Notes under the pieces: model-generated
Told to the model about the DNA's origin: nothing
The model's database searches: none
What the model saw: only the letters and a program-made list of their open reading frames with translations
Shown: positions 55,306 through 64,000 of the stretch, piece after piece
Numbering within the stretch: the first letter of the stretch is position 1
How the letters are laid out: each line of letters opens with the position of its first letter
Source: Phialophora verrucosa
Taxonomy: Eukaryota > Ascomycota > Eurotiomycetes > Chaetothyriales > Herpotrichiellaceae
Direction of reading: 5' to 3'
Length of the DNA: 64,000 nt
Assembly (NCBI GenBank): GCA_002099365.1
Contig: MSED01000011.1
Coordinates: 732,930-796,929 of the forward strand
Made by a program: the position numbers and the translations under genes

Positions 55306-58131
55306 ATGGAGGAGAGCCAAGCAGACGCCAAAACAGTGAGCTCGATCGAGGCAGGGCCTGGACATACTCCGAACCACAACCTGCTCCATCTGCATCCAAA
55401 TTTCAAAGAGGCCCTCAAGTTGACGAAAGAGAGCGTTGACCAGAATATCATCAAGACCTATAAGGTAGCCAATACCAAACATGGAAACTGCGCTGAGGAG
55501 CTCTTGAGAGAAGCGGAGCACTTTCAGAAATTCGTCATGTCGTATGAGAGGAAGATAGGAGTCGTGGGCCCGTCGGCAGCTGGGAAGAGTAGCCTCATTT
55601 GCTCCCTGCTTGAACACAAGGACATCGCCATTGTCGAAGCTCGCGGCAAAGCAGTCACAACGTTTCCAGTGCACTACCGGTCCCGCAGACCAGAGCATGG
55701 GACAAAGTACACCGTCAGCGTTGTTTTTCCCCGGCCGAATGAGGTCGCGAAAGTGCTCGGAGGGTTCCTCCGTGACTATAACCCACAGTGTTTCATCGAC
55801 GAGGACGAAGAGATGAGTCTTGCCGAAGAGAAGGCCATGAATGAAGCTAAATTGGCTGCTAGAGACGCGCTGCAGGCGTTGTTTGGCAAGATGGAGGGCT
55901 TCTCACTGGACCGCTTCCAAATAGGGACAGGGATCACGACTGAAGACTCGGCCAAACAGGATCTGGGCAGATGGCTCGATAAACTCCCATTCCCACTCGG
56001 CTCGAGAGAGGGGACCTGGGAGAAACAGGCCGAAACAGTCGCAGACCTTCGACGCTGCCTGCAGATGTTTCGTGACAATGGTCTTTGGCCTATTATCGAA
56101 AGCCTAACCGTCTACTTAGACGCCCCACTCCTCGCCAGTGGCTTTATCCTTGTTGATCTACCAGGTTATCATGACAGCAACCACGCACGGGAAAGGACTG
56201 CACGAGCGGAACAGGCGAAATGCAATGATATTATGGTTGTTAGCCACATTGCCTGTGCCCACGACAGTCCCATCCTCCACGCCGTGGTTGAAGAGAACGC
56301 TTCGCGGTCAAAAGACGGTGGGCGCCTTGCTACGCAGTCCATCACTGTAGTTTGCACCCACTCAAACGTTATGAGCAAAGACCTGGAGGAAGACATCGAT
56401 CCGGGAGCCCTTGCGACGGCTACGGAGAAAGTCAGCAGACTCAAAGCTGAAAACGCATCTTATGGCACTGTTATGCTGGCCGAGCAAGAAAGGAATAATT
56501 TGCTGATGCAGGGCCGAAACAAGAGGGTCACAGATGAGCTATACGCCACGTTTGGGCCGAAACTTGCGCCGGGGCGATTCCATATCAGCTGTGTCGACAA
56601 CCTGCTCTTCCAGGAAGGAAAAGAAGAGTGGGCAGTTGCAAGTGGCATTCCTGGGCTTCAGGAGCATACAGCGAACCTTACGGGGGAGATTCTGTTCAAG
56701 CTCGTTTACGAGCATACCGGGCCAGAGCAACGGGCCATACTCGAAGCATTTAACAGTTGGGTTGCCGCTTCAAGAATACGTCCAGGTACGGTTAACTTCG
56801 TCTTACCCGCGCCCCATGAGCTTCGGGCATTCGTGGCAAATTTCGAAGAACACGCTCGTTTTCTTGCCCAGCGTTTTGACCATTGGATTCTTTCCAACCT
56901 CAAAGATGAAGCACCCTCCATCTTAGCACGAATTGAGAGACGACTTAAGAGGTGGGAGGACCAAATTTCACCAAATGTGCTTAGAGCCTTGTGTCGCAAA
57001 GACGGGGTTCATATGACCGGCTCTGGGGAGAAGCGGAAATTGTGGAACTTAAATGCGGAGCTTACTGAGTGTTTGCATCCGCCGCATGAAGACAAAGAGA
57101 GGTGGGCCAAGTTCGAAAAGGAAGCGGACTTGCTCTTCGACACGACCAAGGAGGACGCAGCTACAGCTCTCGATGACTACATCTCGGTATGTGCCGGACT
57201 TGGAGCACCGGCACATGTCCAAGATGCACTAAGGGCTAGACAGTACAAGTTGCGGAACGTTTTCTCGTCAGCGCGAGATGACTATTATGACGGATGGGAT
57301 CGAATTAAGAGCGAGGCAACTCGAGGCGCAGACCTGTGCTACGTCAGACATGTAATGCTCGATACATACAAGGAAGCGGCAACAACTCGAGGTAAGCTAG
57401 CCCCCTGATCCTGTATTCGCCATGGTATTCCCTACGACGATGACTGACAGCGGGCAGGAAAGGGTTGCAGCATGGTGCGTCGCCAATTGCTCGGAGACCG
57501 GGTCCGCTCCGCCACGTTCATCCCAGACGTGTGCAGTGAGATGGAGTCCGAGCTCAAAGCACTGTTGCTGGAGGTGCAACAGGAGGTGAGAGTGAAACTG
57601 ACCTCTAGCATCAGAATCATCGAGGAAGTCGTCAACAGATTCCAAGGGGAAAGGGAGAATATCGAACTGTTTAAGCTTTACCCTGCATTGGGAAGGGAGG
57701 CTGAAGCTGCACTAAAAGCAGCTAAGACAGCCATGGACGAAGTTAATACCCTCACTCAGCCGGTGTGTGCGGAAGCGATCGTGCGTTGGCCTGACCTCGC
57801 GCCGCTACTGGCGGATAAAAATATCACCACTACAGACGACGGCGCGACCGATGATCGAACACTAGCACCACCAGCGAAGCGGATCAAGCGAGAGACCTCA
57901 TCTCCTGAAGTCCCTCCTGGTTCAGAAAACGAGAGAAATTCGTCGGATCAGGACACGTCTCCAGAGACTAGTAGTTGTTCTGAGGATGAGGCGGACTGCA
58001 GTGATCGCGAAGAGGAGACGGACTGCATTTATTCTGAAGATGAGATAGACCATCCTACTTCTCCACAGTCACAACAGCCACCAACCGGGACCAGCAACAG
58101 ACCCAGCAACAAGCGCAGCACGTCCGACTAA
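55306..58131 (+). CDS. Large dynamin-superfamily GTPase, SLIP-GC-like
   Basis: Exons 55306-57391 and 57458-58131, joined by a 66-nt GT-AG intron in phase 1 (RG|KGCSMVRR), giving 919 residues. Seen: P-loop GPSAAGKSS (88-96), a Thr-containing switch I region (AVTTFPVHYRS), G3 DLPG (284-287) and a G4-position CTHSN (350-354) where a classical GTPase has N/TKxD. A long helical stalk-like part follows. The C-terminal 100 residues are disordered and acidic with a basic cluster AKRIKRE at about 835-842, a likely nuclear localisation signal. The layout recalls vertebrate nuclear GTPase SLIP-GC and related fungal proteins of unknown role. No membrane segment or signal peptide. It is a possible stress or defence GTPase, but that is inference. 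Confidence 0.82.
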
Positions 58132-59062
58132 TCGGTGGATTTGCCGCAACCAGAGAACACACAAGCACCTGCTACAGTATGAGATCTAAGGCCAGATCTG
58201 ATCAATATGCAGACAACTCACCACGAACGCAACGCAAAATCACGACTGAGGGCGTGTCGTGGCCTGTTCGCCTGTTCCCATTTGCCACTGATGGCATGAC
58301 TCTTGGCGCAAGGCGACATACAGGACGCGGGCAATGCAAACCGAATTCCTAAACGCCGAACAAGTTCAAGGGAAATACGCAGACACTACGATTTTGTCAT
58401 TCCCAAACGACGAACAGATTCAATTTGGGGAGGTGGCGCAGATGTCGCGAGAGAGGAGAGGAGAGGAGAGTACGAGTACGACCAGGACACATCAAACACA
58501 TACATACACACATAGCCCTGAATATGACATACTGATGACTTGCTGCACATTCAAGTCTTCCTCACGTTCTCCTGGCCAGTTGAAGCTTGACGGGCACGAA
58601 TAAATCGTTGGGCTGGTGTCCCGCACTCGACAAACTAGTAAAGTCAGTCAAGCGTGGTATTAGCAGTAACGTAACGGCACTGCACACGGACTAGAAGCTA
58701 GAGATGAAGATTGAGACAGAGTTAGAGGTCACTGCGTCAGGGGATCAGGGGGATGGCTTTGACACTGTTCCCCGATCTTTCGCCACAGATATCTGTAAAT
58801 TTGGCCCAAGCAGATATATGAGTGGTAGAACTGCGAAGACAAGCCAGAAGCGGCGAAGGCATTCAATTCACTTGGTGTGACGGTATGGAATCTGGAACCA
58901 TGCCTTGACGTTTCTGCCCTTGATTCGCGGAGACACGCCATCACGTCTATAGGGACGCTGCATCGCGGCCTCCGAGGTCCAAGCTGGCAGATAGTCAGCC
59001 CGGCATCTTCGTTTCCTTCTATGCGAGTGTTTCTGGCCTGCAACTTCAAACCGCTGGTCTGA
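58132..59062. other. Intergenic, 3' side of two convergent genes
   Basis: No gene supported. It contains GAGAGGAGAGGAGAG (58450-58467) followed by GAGTACGAGTACGACC (58469-58484). Confidence 0.45.
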
Positions 59063-59635
59063 TTAAATTGGCTGTTCTGCCGGATTTGGAATTTGACGAC
59101 CCGACCGCAGCCGCATGCCCAGTCCAGGGGCCTGCACTGTGCCATTGACATTGGCATTGGCATTTTCATCTCGCAATACAGGACCCCTCGATGACCTAGT
59201 TAGTCTGCGCGGATCTTCCGCCTGGCTCTGCGGCCTACTGGATTCAACGGTCGATTTCGAATTGCCATTAGTGTACGATACGGCCTTGGTGGGTGGATGC
59301 GCTCGTTCCTTCAGCCGTGTCGACCTTCTCGGCCGCGACGGGGAGGGCGACCGCGCTGGTGAGATTTCTCGGATCTGGGCAATAGGCGACGCGAATTCCA
59401 CGGTCTTCACGGGCTTCGCGACCTTGCGGCATTGTCGGGTGATGTCTGATTTCGCCGAGCAGTCTGCTGGTCCGAGAGTCGAGCGGTCCTCTCGGTCCGG
59501 CACAGACGTGTCGGTCCCTTCGATCGTGGCCACGCGGCTGGGGTCCGGCTGCGCTCCTTTTGCATCTTCGCTTCGTCCGACGGTCTCCTCGTGTGTTTCC
59601 TGGAGTGGTTGGGGCGGGCTGTGTCTCAGTGCCAT
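59063..59635 (-). CDS. Small disordered basic protein, hypothetical
   Basis: Single-exon 190-residue frame, family not recognised. Rich in Arg, Ser, Pro and Thr; it contains ARSPSPSRPRRSTRLKERA (about 93-111) and ends MRLRSGRQIPNPAEQPI. Low-complexity RS/RP-type composition suggests a nuclear or nucleic-acid-associated disordered protein, but there is no domain. The ATG follows CCCCA and is preceded by an in-frame TGA 18 bases upstream, which fixes the start if the frame is real. The alternative is a chance open frame in GC-rich DNA. Confidence 0.45.
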   Translation of the reverse strand: MALRHSPPQPLQETHEETVGRSEDAKGAQPDPSRVATIEGTDTSVPDREDRSTLGPADCSAKSDITRQCRKVAKPVKTVEFASPIAQIREISPARSPSPSRPRRSTRLKERAHPPTKAVSYTNGNSKSTVESSRPQSQAEDPRRLTRSSRGPVLRDENANANVNGTVQAPGLGMRLRSGRQIPNPAEQPI

Positions 59636-60792
59636 TGGGGCTTTCGATTCTCAAGCATCAAGCTCTTAGGCGCACGTTTGAAATGTAGGCCAAGTAAAAA
59701 CACAAATGTGACCTTCTGGGTTTGATAAAGTTTGAAGGCAAGGATTCGGGAGTCACTCACGCCAGTTCACCCTCCAGTGACGGTCTAGGGTTGCTCAATG
59801 GGAATATTGGTGAATACGAGCAATCTTTAGTCTCGTAGAGCGCGTGCAAGGCCCAATAAATTGTCCATGCCGCCCATATGAGTATACCTATGCGTGTGAG
59901 TGATCCTGATGGCCATGGTGGAGCCAACGGGGCTCGAGAACGTGGTGAAGAAACACATCTTTTCTCTTCTACGTCAAGAACCATTGCCATAGTCAAGGAC
60001 GTCTGTCTGTATCAGTGGCTGCATCAGCAGTGGTGACAATATGAATGTACATGGCAGGATGCGCGATCTCCCCTAAGAGTACCGAGTAATCTCCATGATA
60101 ATTGACATCGACTTACAGTGATAGTTCCGTCGACTTTTCAGGGGTAGATCCGGCACGTGACACGCTCTGGATGTTAGATGACGCGCATGAACTAGTGTGT
60201 GATGCCAGACTCTTGATAGGCTGGCAAAATGATTAATTATCTTAGCGTGATTATCCATTATCCATGGCGGGCAGGAGAATAAAGGGGCACGGGGCAACGA
60301 GGAGATGGTCAGGGCTGGTAGGCCAGTCAATTAATATTTGCGGACAGCAACTCTCGCTCGTTCGTTGAAATATACTCGGTACAGCCCATGCGGGCCATGC
60401 ACTATTGGACCAGACTACTTGAAGCAGCACAATCTAATTACTTTCTAGTCAACAAGACGTGATCTCGCAAGTCTGCCGCTTGCAATCTAGAAGACCTCGT
60501 CTACCGTCCTTTGAAGAGAGGGACAATCTGCCCAACCTAGGATCATAGGCAAGAGATTCGAGGCCGGCTGTTCTTTGGTGCAATGACAGTGGTACTCGTA
60601 GTGAATACGGTGACGACGAGTCCGCGGGGCAGCTCGTGCGTCACGTGGTATGCGTCCGAGGCTCCCCAGGCTCGCTCGCTCGCTCCTGCAGTTCCTTCCC
60701 CAGTGCCAAAGCATGTAACTCTCTGTGTCAACCCTGTACCTGCAATTCATCACGCAAATATTGCCAGTCGTCTGTATTCGCACCTTTGTAAT
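59636..60792. other. Intergenic, 1.2 kb
   Basis: Promoter region of the gene at 60793 and upstream region of the small leftward protein. A 79-codon - frame at 59757-59996 with one hydrophobic stretch is noted but not supported. TACTCG-type motifs at 60372 and 60593. Confidence 0.45.
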
Positions 60793-62038
60793 ATGTCAGA
60801 CTACTTCTATGAGGATGAGCGCGTCCTCGATTGGCTCGAACTGGTCGAGCCTCAGTCGCATGCGGTAGCAGATGCTGATACTATCACATCCGTGGCCAGC
60901 CTTCTTCGCAGCAATAACATCAGCGACGACGCGCAGAGTGCCATGACGGCATTTCAAAGCGTAAGCTCCGGCTCCATCCATAGACAGCGTGAGTCTGCAC
61001 CCAACACCGTGAGCATCTGTTTCGTACAGAAAGACACCATGTTCGCCCGACAATAGGAATTCGAGGAGTTCGTCCCGTGTTTCGAGGAGCTCTATCAAGC
61101 GGTCAGGAAAGTGCATCGTCAAGTCCCACAGGATCTCGAAGTGAGCTTCCTCTGCACGAGGACAAACAGCTATCTGCCTACTAACTAGCCCAGGGTTTCC
61201 TCCGCTCCCACCTGAACCCCTTCGGGCCCAACATCCTCCCTCAATTTTCGAAAGATGTCGAATTCCGGATCTTCGCCGATCTCGCCCCGGACGTCGAGGA
61301 GTTGACGAACGAGATCAAATTGTGCAAAAGGAAGAGAGTGACTGAGGACGAGTGGTCAGACAGATTGGTCTATCCAATGCTTCGCCTGGCGCAGAAGAGG
61401 TTGAGAACTGATCGGGAGGTGGAGATTGCGACAGTGTCGGTCTCTCTTCTTCTCCATTGCGGTCCTTATACTCACTGGGGCACAGCAAAACCATTGGCAT
61501 TTCTCCGCCGTCACTTCTCCCCGTCTCCGGAGGCATCCAGGCGCCGCAAGAACGGGTGGACTACTCGCTGTGTTTCCAACTCGATGATATTCGCAGACTT
61601 CGGCGGGTCTTCACCAACTTGCCCGGCGACTCCCTGAATCAATGTCAACATCCAAGACTCTGGAACCACGTCCTGTTCTCCCACATCAGAGTCAAGGGGC
61701 TCGCCGCCGAGGGTCCGGGAGATGAACGATTGGGGGTCTGGACCGCGGCCGGCATCAAGAGGATACAAGAGATGCAAAAGTGGAACCCATGGCTACGAGA
61801 CAAAAGCATCGCAACTCAGCCGCTGTGGCTTTGGAAGGGTGATAACCTGACGTTGTATGCCGCATTGATGAGCGAGCCCGGCGAGCCCGAAGAGCTGCTC
61901 ATCTATGAAATAGCCGAGTGGCATCTGGAGGAGCCCGCCCAACTGGTCACCGCTATTATCTGCCTGTCTAGGGTCATGGAGTGGTCGTTGAACAAGTATC
62001 TTCCTTGGTTCAAGAAGCTGATCCGCTACGACAACTGA
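60793..62038 (+). CDS. PD-(D/E)XK nuclease-like domain protein with altered ExK motif
   Basis: Exons: 60793-60960, 61057-61140, 61194-61435, 61486-62038, all GT-AG with closing phases, giving 348 residues. The branch-site-like CTAAC precedes the third exon. Layout: an acidic N-terminus (SDYFYEDERVLDWLE), a helical middle, and from about 165 on a fungal PD-(D/E)XK-like domain: VDYSL with Asp190, a HVLFSHIRVKG strand (226-236), then LGVWTAAGIKRIQEM. In the nuclease family the strand after the Asp normally carries E-x-K; here the Glu position is Arg233 (I-R-V-K), which would remove a metal ligand. It is probably catalytically impaired, or the acidic residue is supplied elsewhere. The last intron's donor (GTCGGT, 61436) is the least certain junction. 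Confidence 0.72.
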
Positions 62039-63378
62039 GGATGAAGATGTACGGGACACCTCATCTCAGACATATTGTGGTCGACGGAGCGGCACACAGT
62101 TACTATTCTTAGAGCCTTCTAGGCCACCTACCTGGCCAGAGAATTCCGCATATCATAGTTAACCCGCGCCACCGGACGTACCCCAGGTCTGCGTTCCTCA
62201 ATCGACCGAACCAGGCTTGAAAATGAAAGTCTGATTAGCAGGACCCGGGATTGAAGCCGGCCTCGAAGACAGACAAATCATCTTGTATAGCAAATGATGG
62301 GGAGGCCTCTTCTGAATCTTGGAGGGACAGCAAGCGGTGAGCAGCGAGGAGCCCTCCGGTATCGTCTTTATCTTCTCTCGACCGTCACCATCCCGTCAAC
62401 TTGTTGCCTTGTCTCGCTCGAAAAGGCGTTCACACAAGACTGTACGGATACCCACGTGACCCCGTCCCAGATTTGATTCGCCTGCGCCCAAACCGGTCGA
62501 GCTCGTCTCTACTGGACAGTGGCTGGTTTGCCCTGCGCCTGCACTCAGCGGGGAGACCTTTCCGCGAACAGGGCAACCAGTCAGGGATTGCCAGCGTCGA
62601 GCCACCCTGGAAAAGACACCCCGTCGGGCGCGGCTGAGACAGGAATGGGCGTTGGCATGCAAGGTACTCCATCCATTGATTTGTGGTGACGTCGACGACA
62701 AAGTACGAGTAGACTGACACTCCCACCGAGGCCGGGCTGAACAGGCTGTAAAATTTCAACAGTGCAATGCGCGCCCGAAACTATGCATAGTTACAGTATC
62801 TTCGGACGCAAAACTTCGAGTCCGAAAGCCACGCAGCGAACGAGGCTGGACAGCAAACATCCCGCTCCAGTATTTTCCTGCGCGCCCATGGGATGCTGTG
62901 GTTTTTTCCTTTCCGACCTAGGTGGCCAGCCTGCATCCATAGACACTGCAGCCTGCATGCAGCCTGCGCGTGGTATGTGTATGCCGCACGGTTCCTCAGC
63001 CCACTCAACCCAACAAATTCTGGCAAGGGAGTCTTGACCGTCCAGCGGGCTTTGACGCCCCAAGTTTCACTCTTTGATCCGACGCTTTGGGGAATGGCAT
63101 TCCCTTTTCACCTGCGATTTGCGGCATGCCAACAATGCCATGCCTTGCAGAGACCAGGTCACGGTAAGCCACTTACAGAACTCTCGAATTGCCTCTACAT
63201 TAAATAGTCGTGTCATGGGTTGATGGGTTGGGGAGTCACTTGCAGTTCTTCTAAACTCCACCATCACACAACTCTCGGTCCGCAATTTTTCCCCTTTCAG
63301 TGCTTGTTCGAACTAGATCAATCCCCATCCCGGACAAATACAAAGCACGATACTCGCGCATTCGGCCACACAAGGAGC
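62039..63378. other. Intergenic, 1.3 kb
   Basis: Upstream region of the last gene. Only short overlapping frames. The motif GTACGAGTAG at 62702. No repeat array or RNA gene seen. Confidence 0.45.
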
Positions 63379-63966
63379 ATGTCGAGCAACGGACGCCCCA
63401 GGAAAACCGATGCCCCGAACGGGTATGCGAGTGCGAGTGCGAGTGCGGACCTCACATCCTCGACGGCAAGCAACCACAACACGACGCGGGATTCGCGGTT
63501 CCCTCCCTCCGACGACGACGACCACGGCAGCCGGTCGCGGAACCAGCCGCCACCCCACTGGATGTACAGGCTGATGGCGATGCGTCTGGAGCAGGACCGG
63601 ACGTCATGGGGCCGATGCTGCAAATGCGACAACAGCGGAGAAATCATGAGCTGGCCACGATGCAAACGCTGCCGCCACCATTGCTGTCCGTCGTGTGAGT
63701 ATGAGTTGGACCGCACGGCCACGGTCGACACGGACGAGCAGACCGGTGGAGGGTCGACGGCTTCGAGCAGGATCGACAAGATGAACGAACTGTCCGGCGA
63801 GATGTGTCTGGAGCTGGAAGCCCTGGAGGCCATGGAGACCTTGACGGCCCCGCAAACGCACGGCGTGGCAAGAGGATGGGAGATCATCCGGTCGCTCAAT
63901 CAGTGGCTGGAAGAAATGGAGGATGGCGGGAACCAAGACGCGAGACCGGTCGAGGCAGCAGCTTGA
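63379..63966 (+). CDS. Small Cys-rich zinc-binding-type protein, hypothetical
   Basis: 195-residue frame starting MSSNGRPRK at 63379, context GGAGCATGTC; the frame is open upstream to 63220 but this ATG gives a natural disordered start. Residues 1-60 are polar, Ser/Asp-rich. A Cys cluster follows: RCCKCDN (C80, C81, C83), SWPRCKRCRHHCCPSC (C95, C98, C102, C103, C106) with His100-101, spaced like a small zinc-ribbon fold. The C-terminal part (about 120-190) is Glu/Leu-rich and could be helical. The exact zinc-finger class is not recognised and the function is unknown. Confidence 0.62.
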   Translation: MSSNGRPRKTDAPNGYASASASADLTSSTASNHNTTRDSRFPPSDDDDHGSRSRNQPPPHWMYRLMAMRLEQDRTSWGRCCKCDNSGEIMSWPRCKRCRHHCCPSCEYELDRTATVDTDEQTGGGSTASSRIDKMNELSGEMCLELEALEAMETLTAPQTHGVARGWEIIRSLNQWLEEMEDGGNQDARPVEAAA

Positions 63967-64000
63967 ATGTCAATGAGCTGGGGGGGATCATTTCTCTCAG

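Noticed and set aside
59757..59996. 79-codon - frame with one hydrophobic stretch, possible small membrane protein or first exon of the neighbouring leftward gene
   Set aside because: A GTGAGT donor exists at its end, but no acceptor joins it in frame to the 190-residue gene; too short to stand alone.

Overview
The window looks like nuclear DNA of a filamentous ascomycete (Pezizomycotina). The evidence is short GT-AG introns, GC-biased codon use, fungus-specific families (rhodopsin-domain membrane proteins, BAHD-like acetyltransferase, type I Baeyer-Villiger monooxygenase, SCT1-type acyltransferase) and an AT-rich island stripped of CpA/TpG, the mark of repeat-induced point mutation (RIP). 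The class cannot be fixed by eye. Gene models were spliced by hand, using reading phase and family motifs at each junction.

Layout. (1) 330-14598: a repeat island bounded by inverted ~100-bp copies carrying a poly-C tract. Inside is a Ty3/gypsy chromoviral LTR element (A, 679-13072, + strand, 5-bp TTTAG target duplication) interrupted by a second element of the same family (B, 4970-11184, - strand). Both are dead. RT, integrase and chromodomain remnants are still readable. A tRNA-derived SINE-like insert at about 13583-13810 has largely escaped RIP. (2) 14961-23606: an alanine-glyoxylate aminotransferase-like gene, one orphan hypothetical gene, several kb without recognisable genes, and a D-2-hydroxyacid dehydrogenase. 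(3) 23.8-35.2 kb: three copies of a dispersed repeat. Between the first two lies a BAHD-type acyltransferase; between the second and third are an eight-exon Baeyer-Villiger monooxygenase and a rhodopsin-domain membrane protein. The two enzymes may be a small accessory metabolic locus. (4) 35.8-46.0 kb: a conserved housekeeping block with cis-prenyltransferase, F-box/WD40 ubiquitin-ligase receptor, glycerol-3-phosphate acyltransferase and a coiled-coil protein with a PPxY motif. (5) 46.8-64 kb: a second rhodopsin-domain protein, an APC-family permease, a hypothetical gene next to in-frame minisatellites, a large SLIP-GC/dynamin-like GTPase, a disordered basic protein, a PD-(D/E)XK nuclease-like protein with an altered catalytic motif, and a small Cys-rich zinc-binding-type protein.

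The genes do not form one pathway. Lipid and isoprenoid genes (cis-prenyltransferase, acyltransferase) and the SCF receptor sit together as ordinary core genes. Both ends are accessory in character: transposons at the left, fast-evolving GTPase, nuclease and repeat content at the right. The strongest leads are the nested RIP island with its bracketing inverted repeats, the un-RIPped SINE-like insert, the repeat-bracketed acyltransferase/monooxygenase pair, and the GTPase and variant-nuclease neighbourhood.
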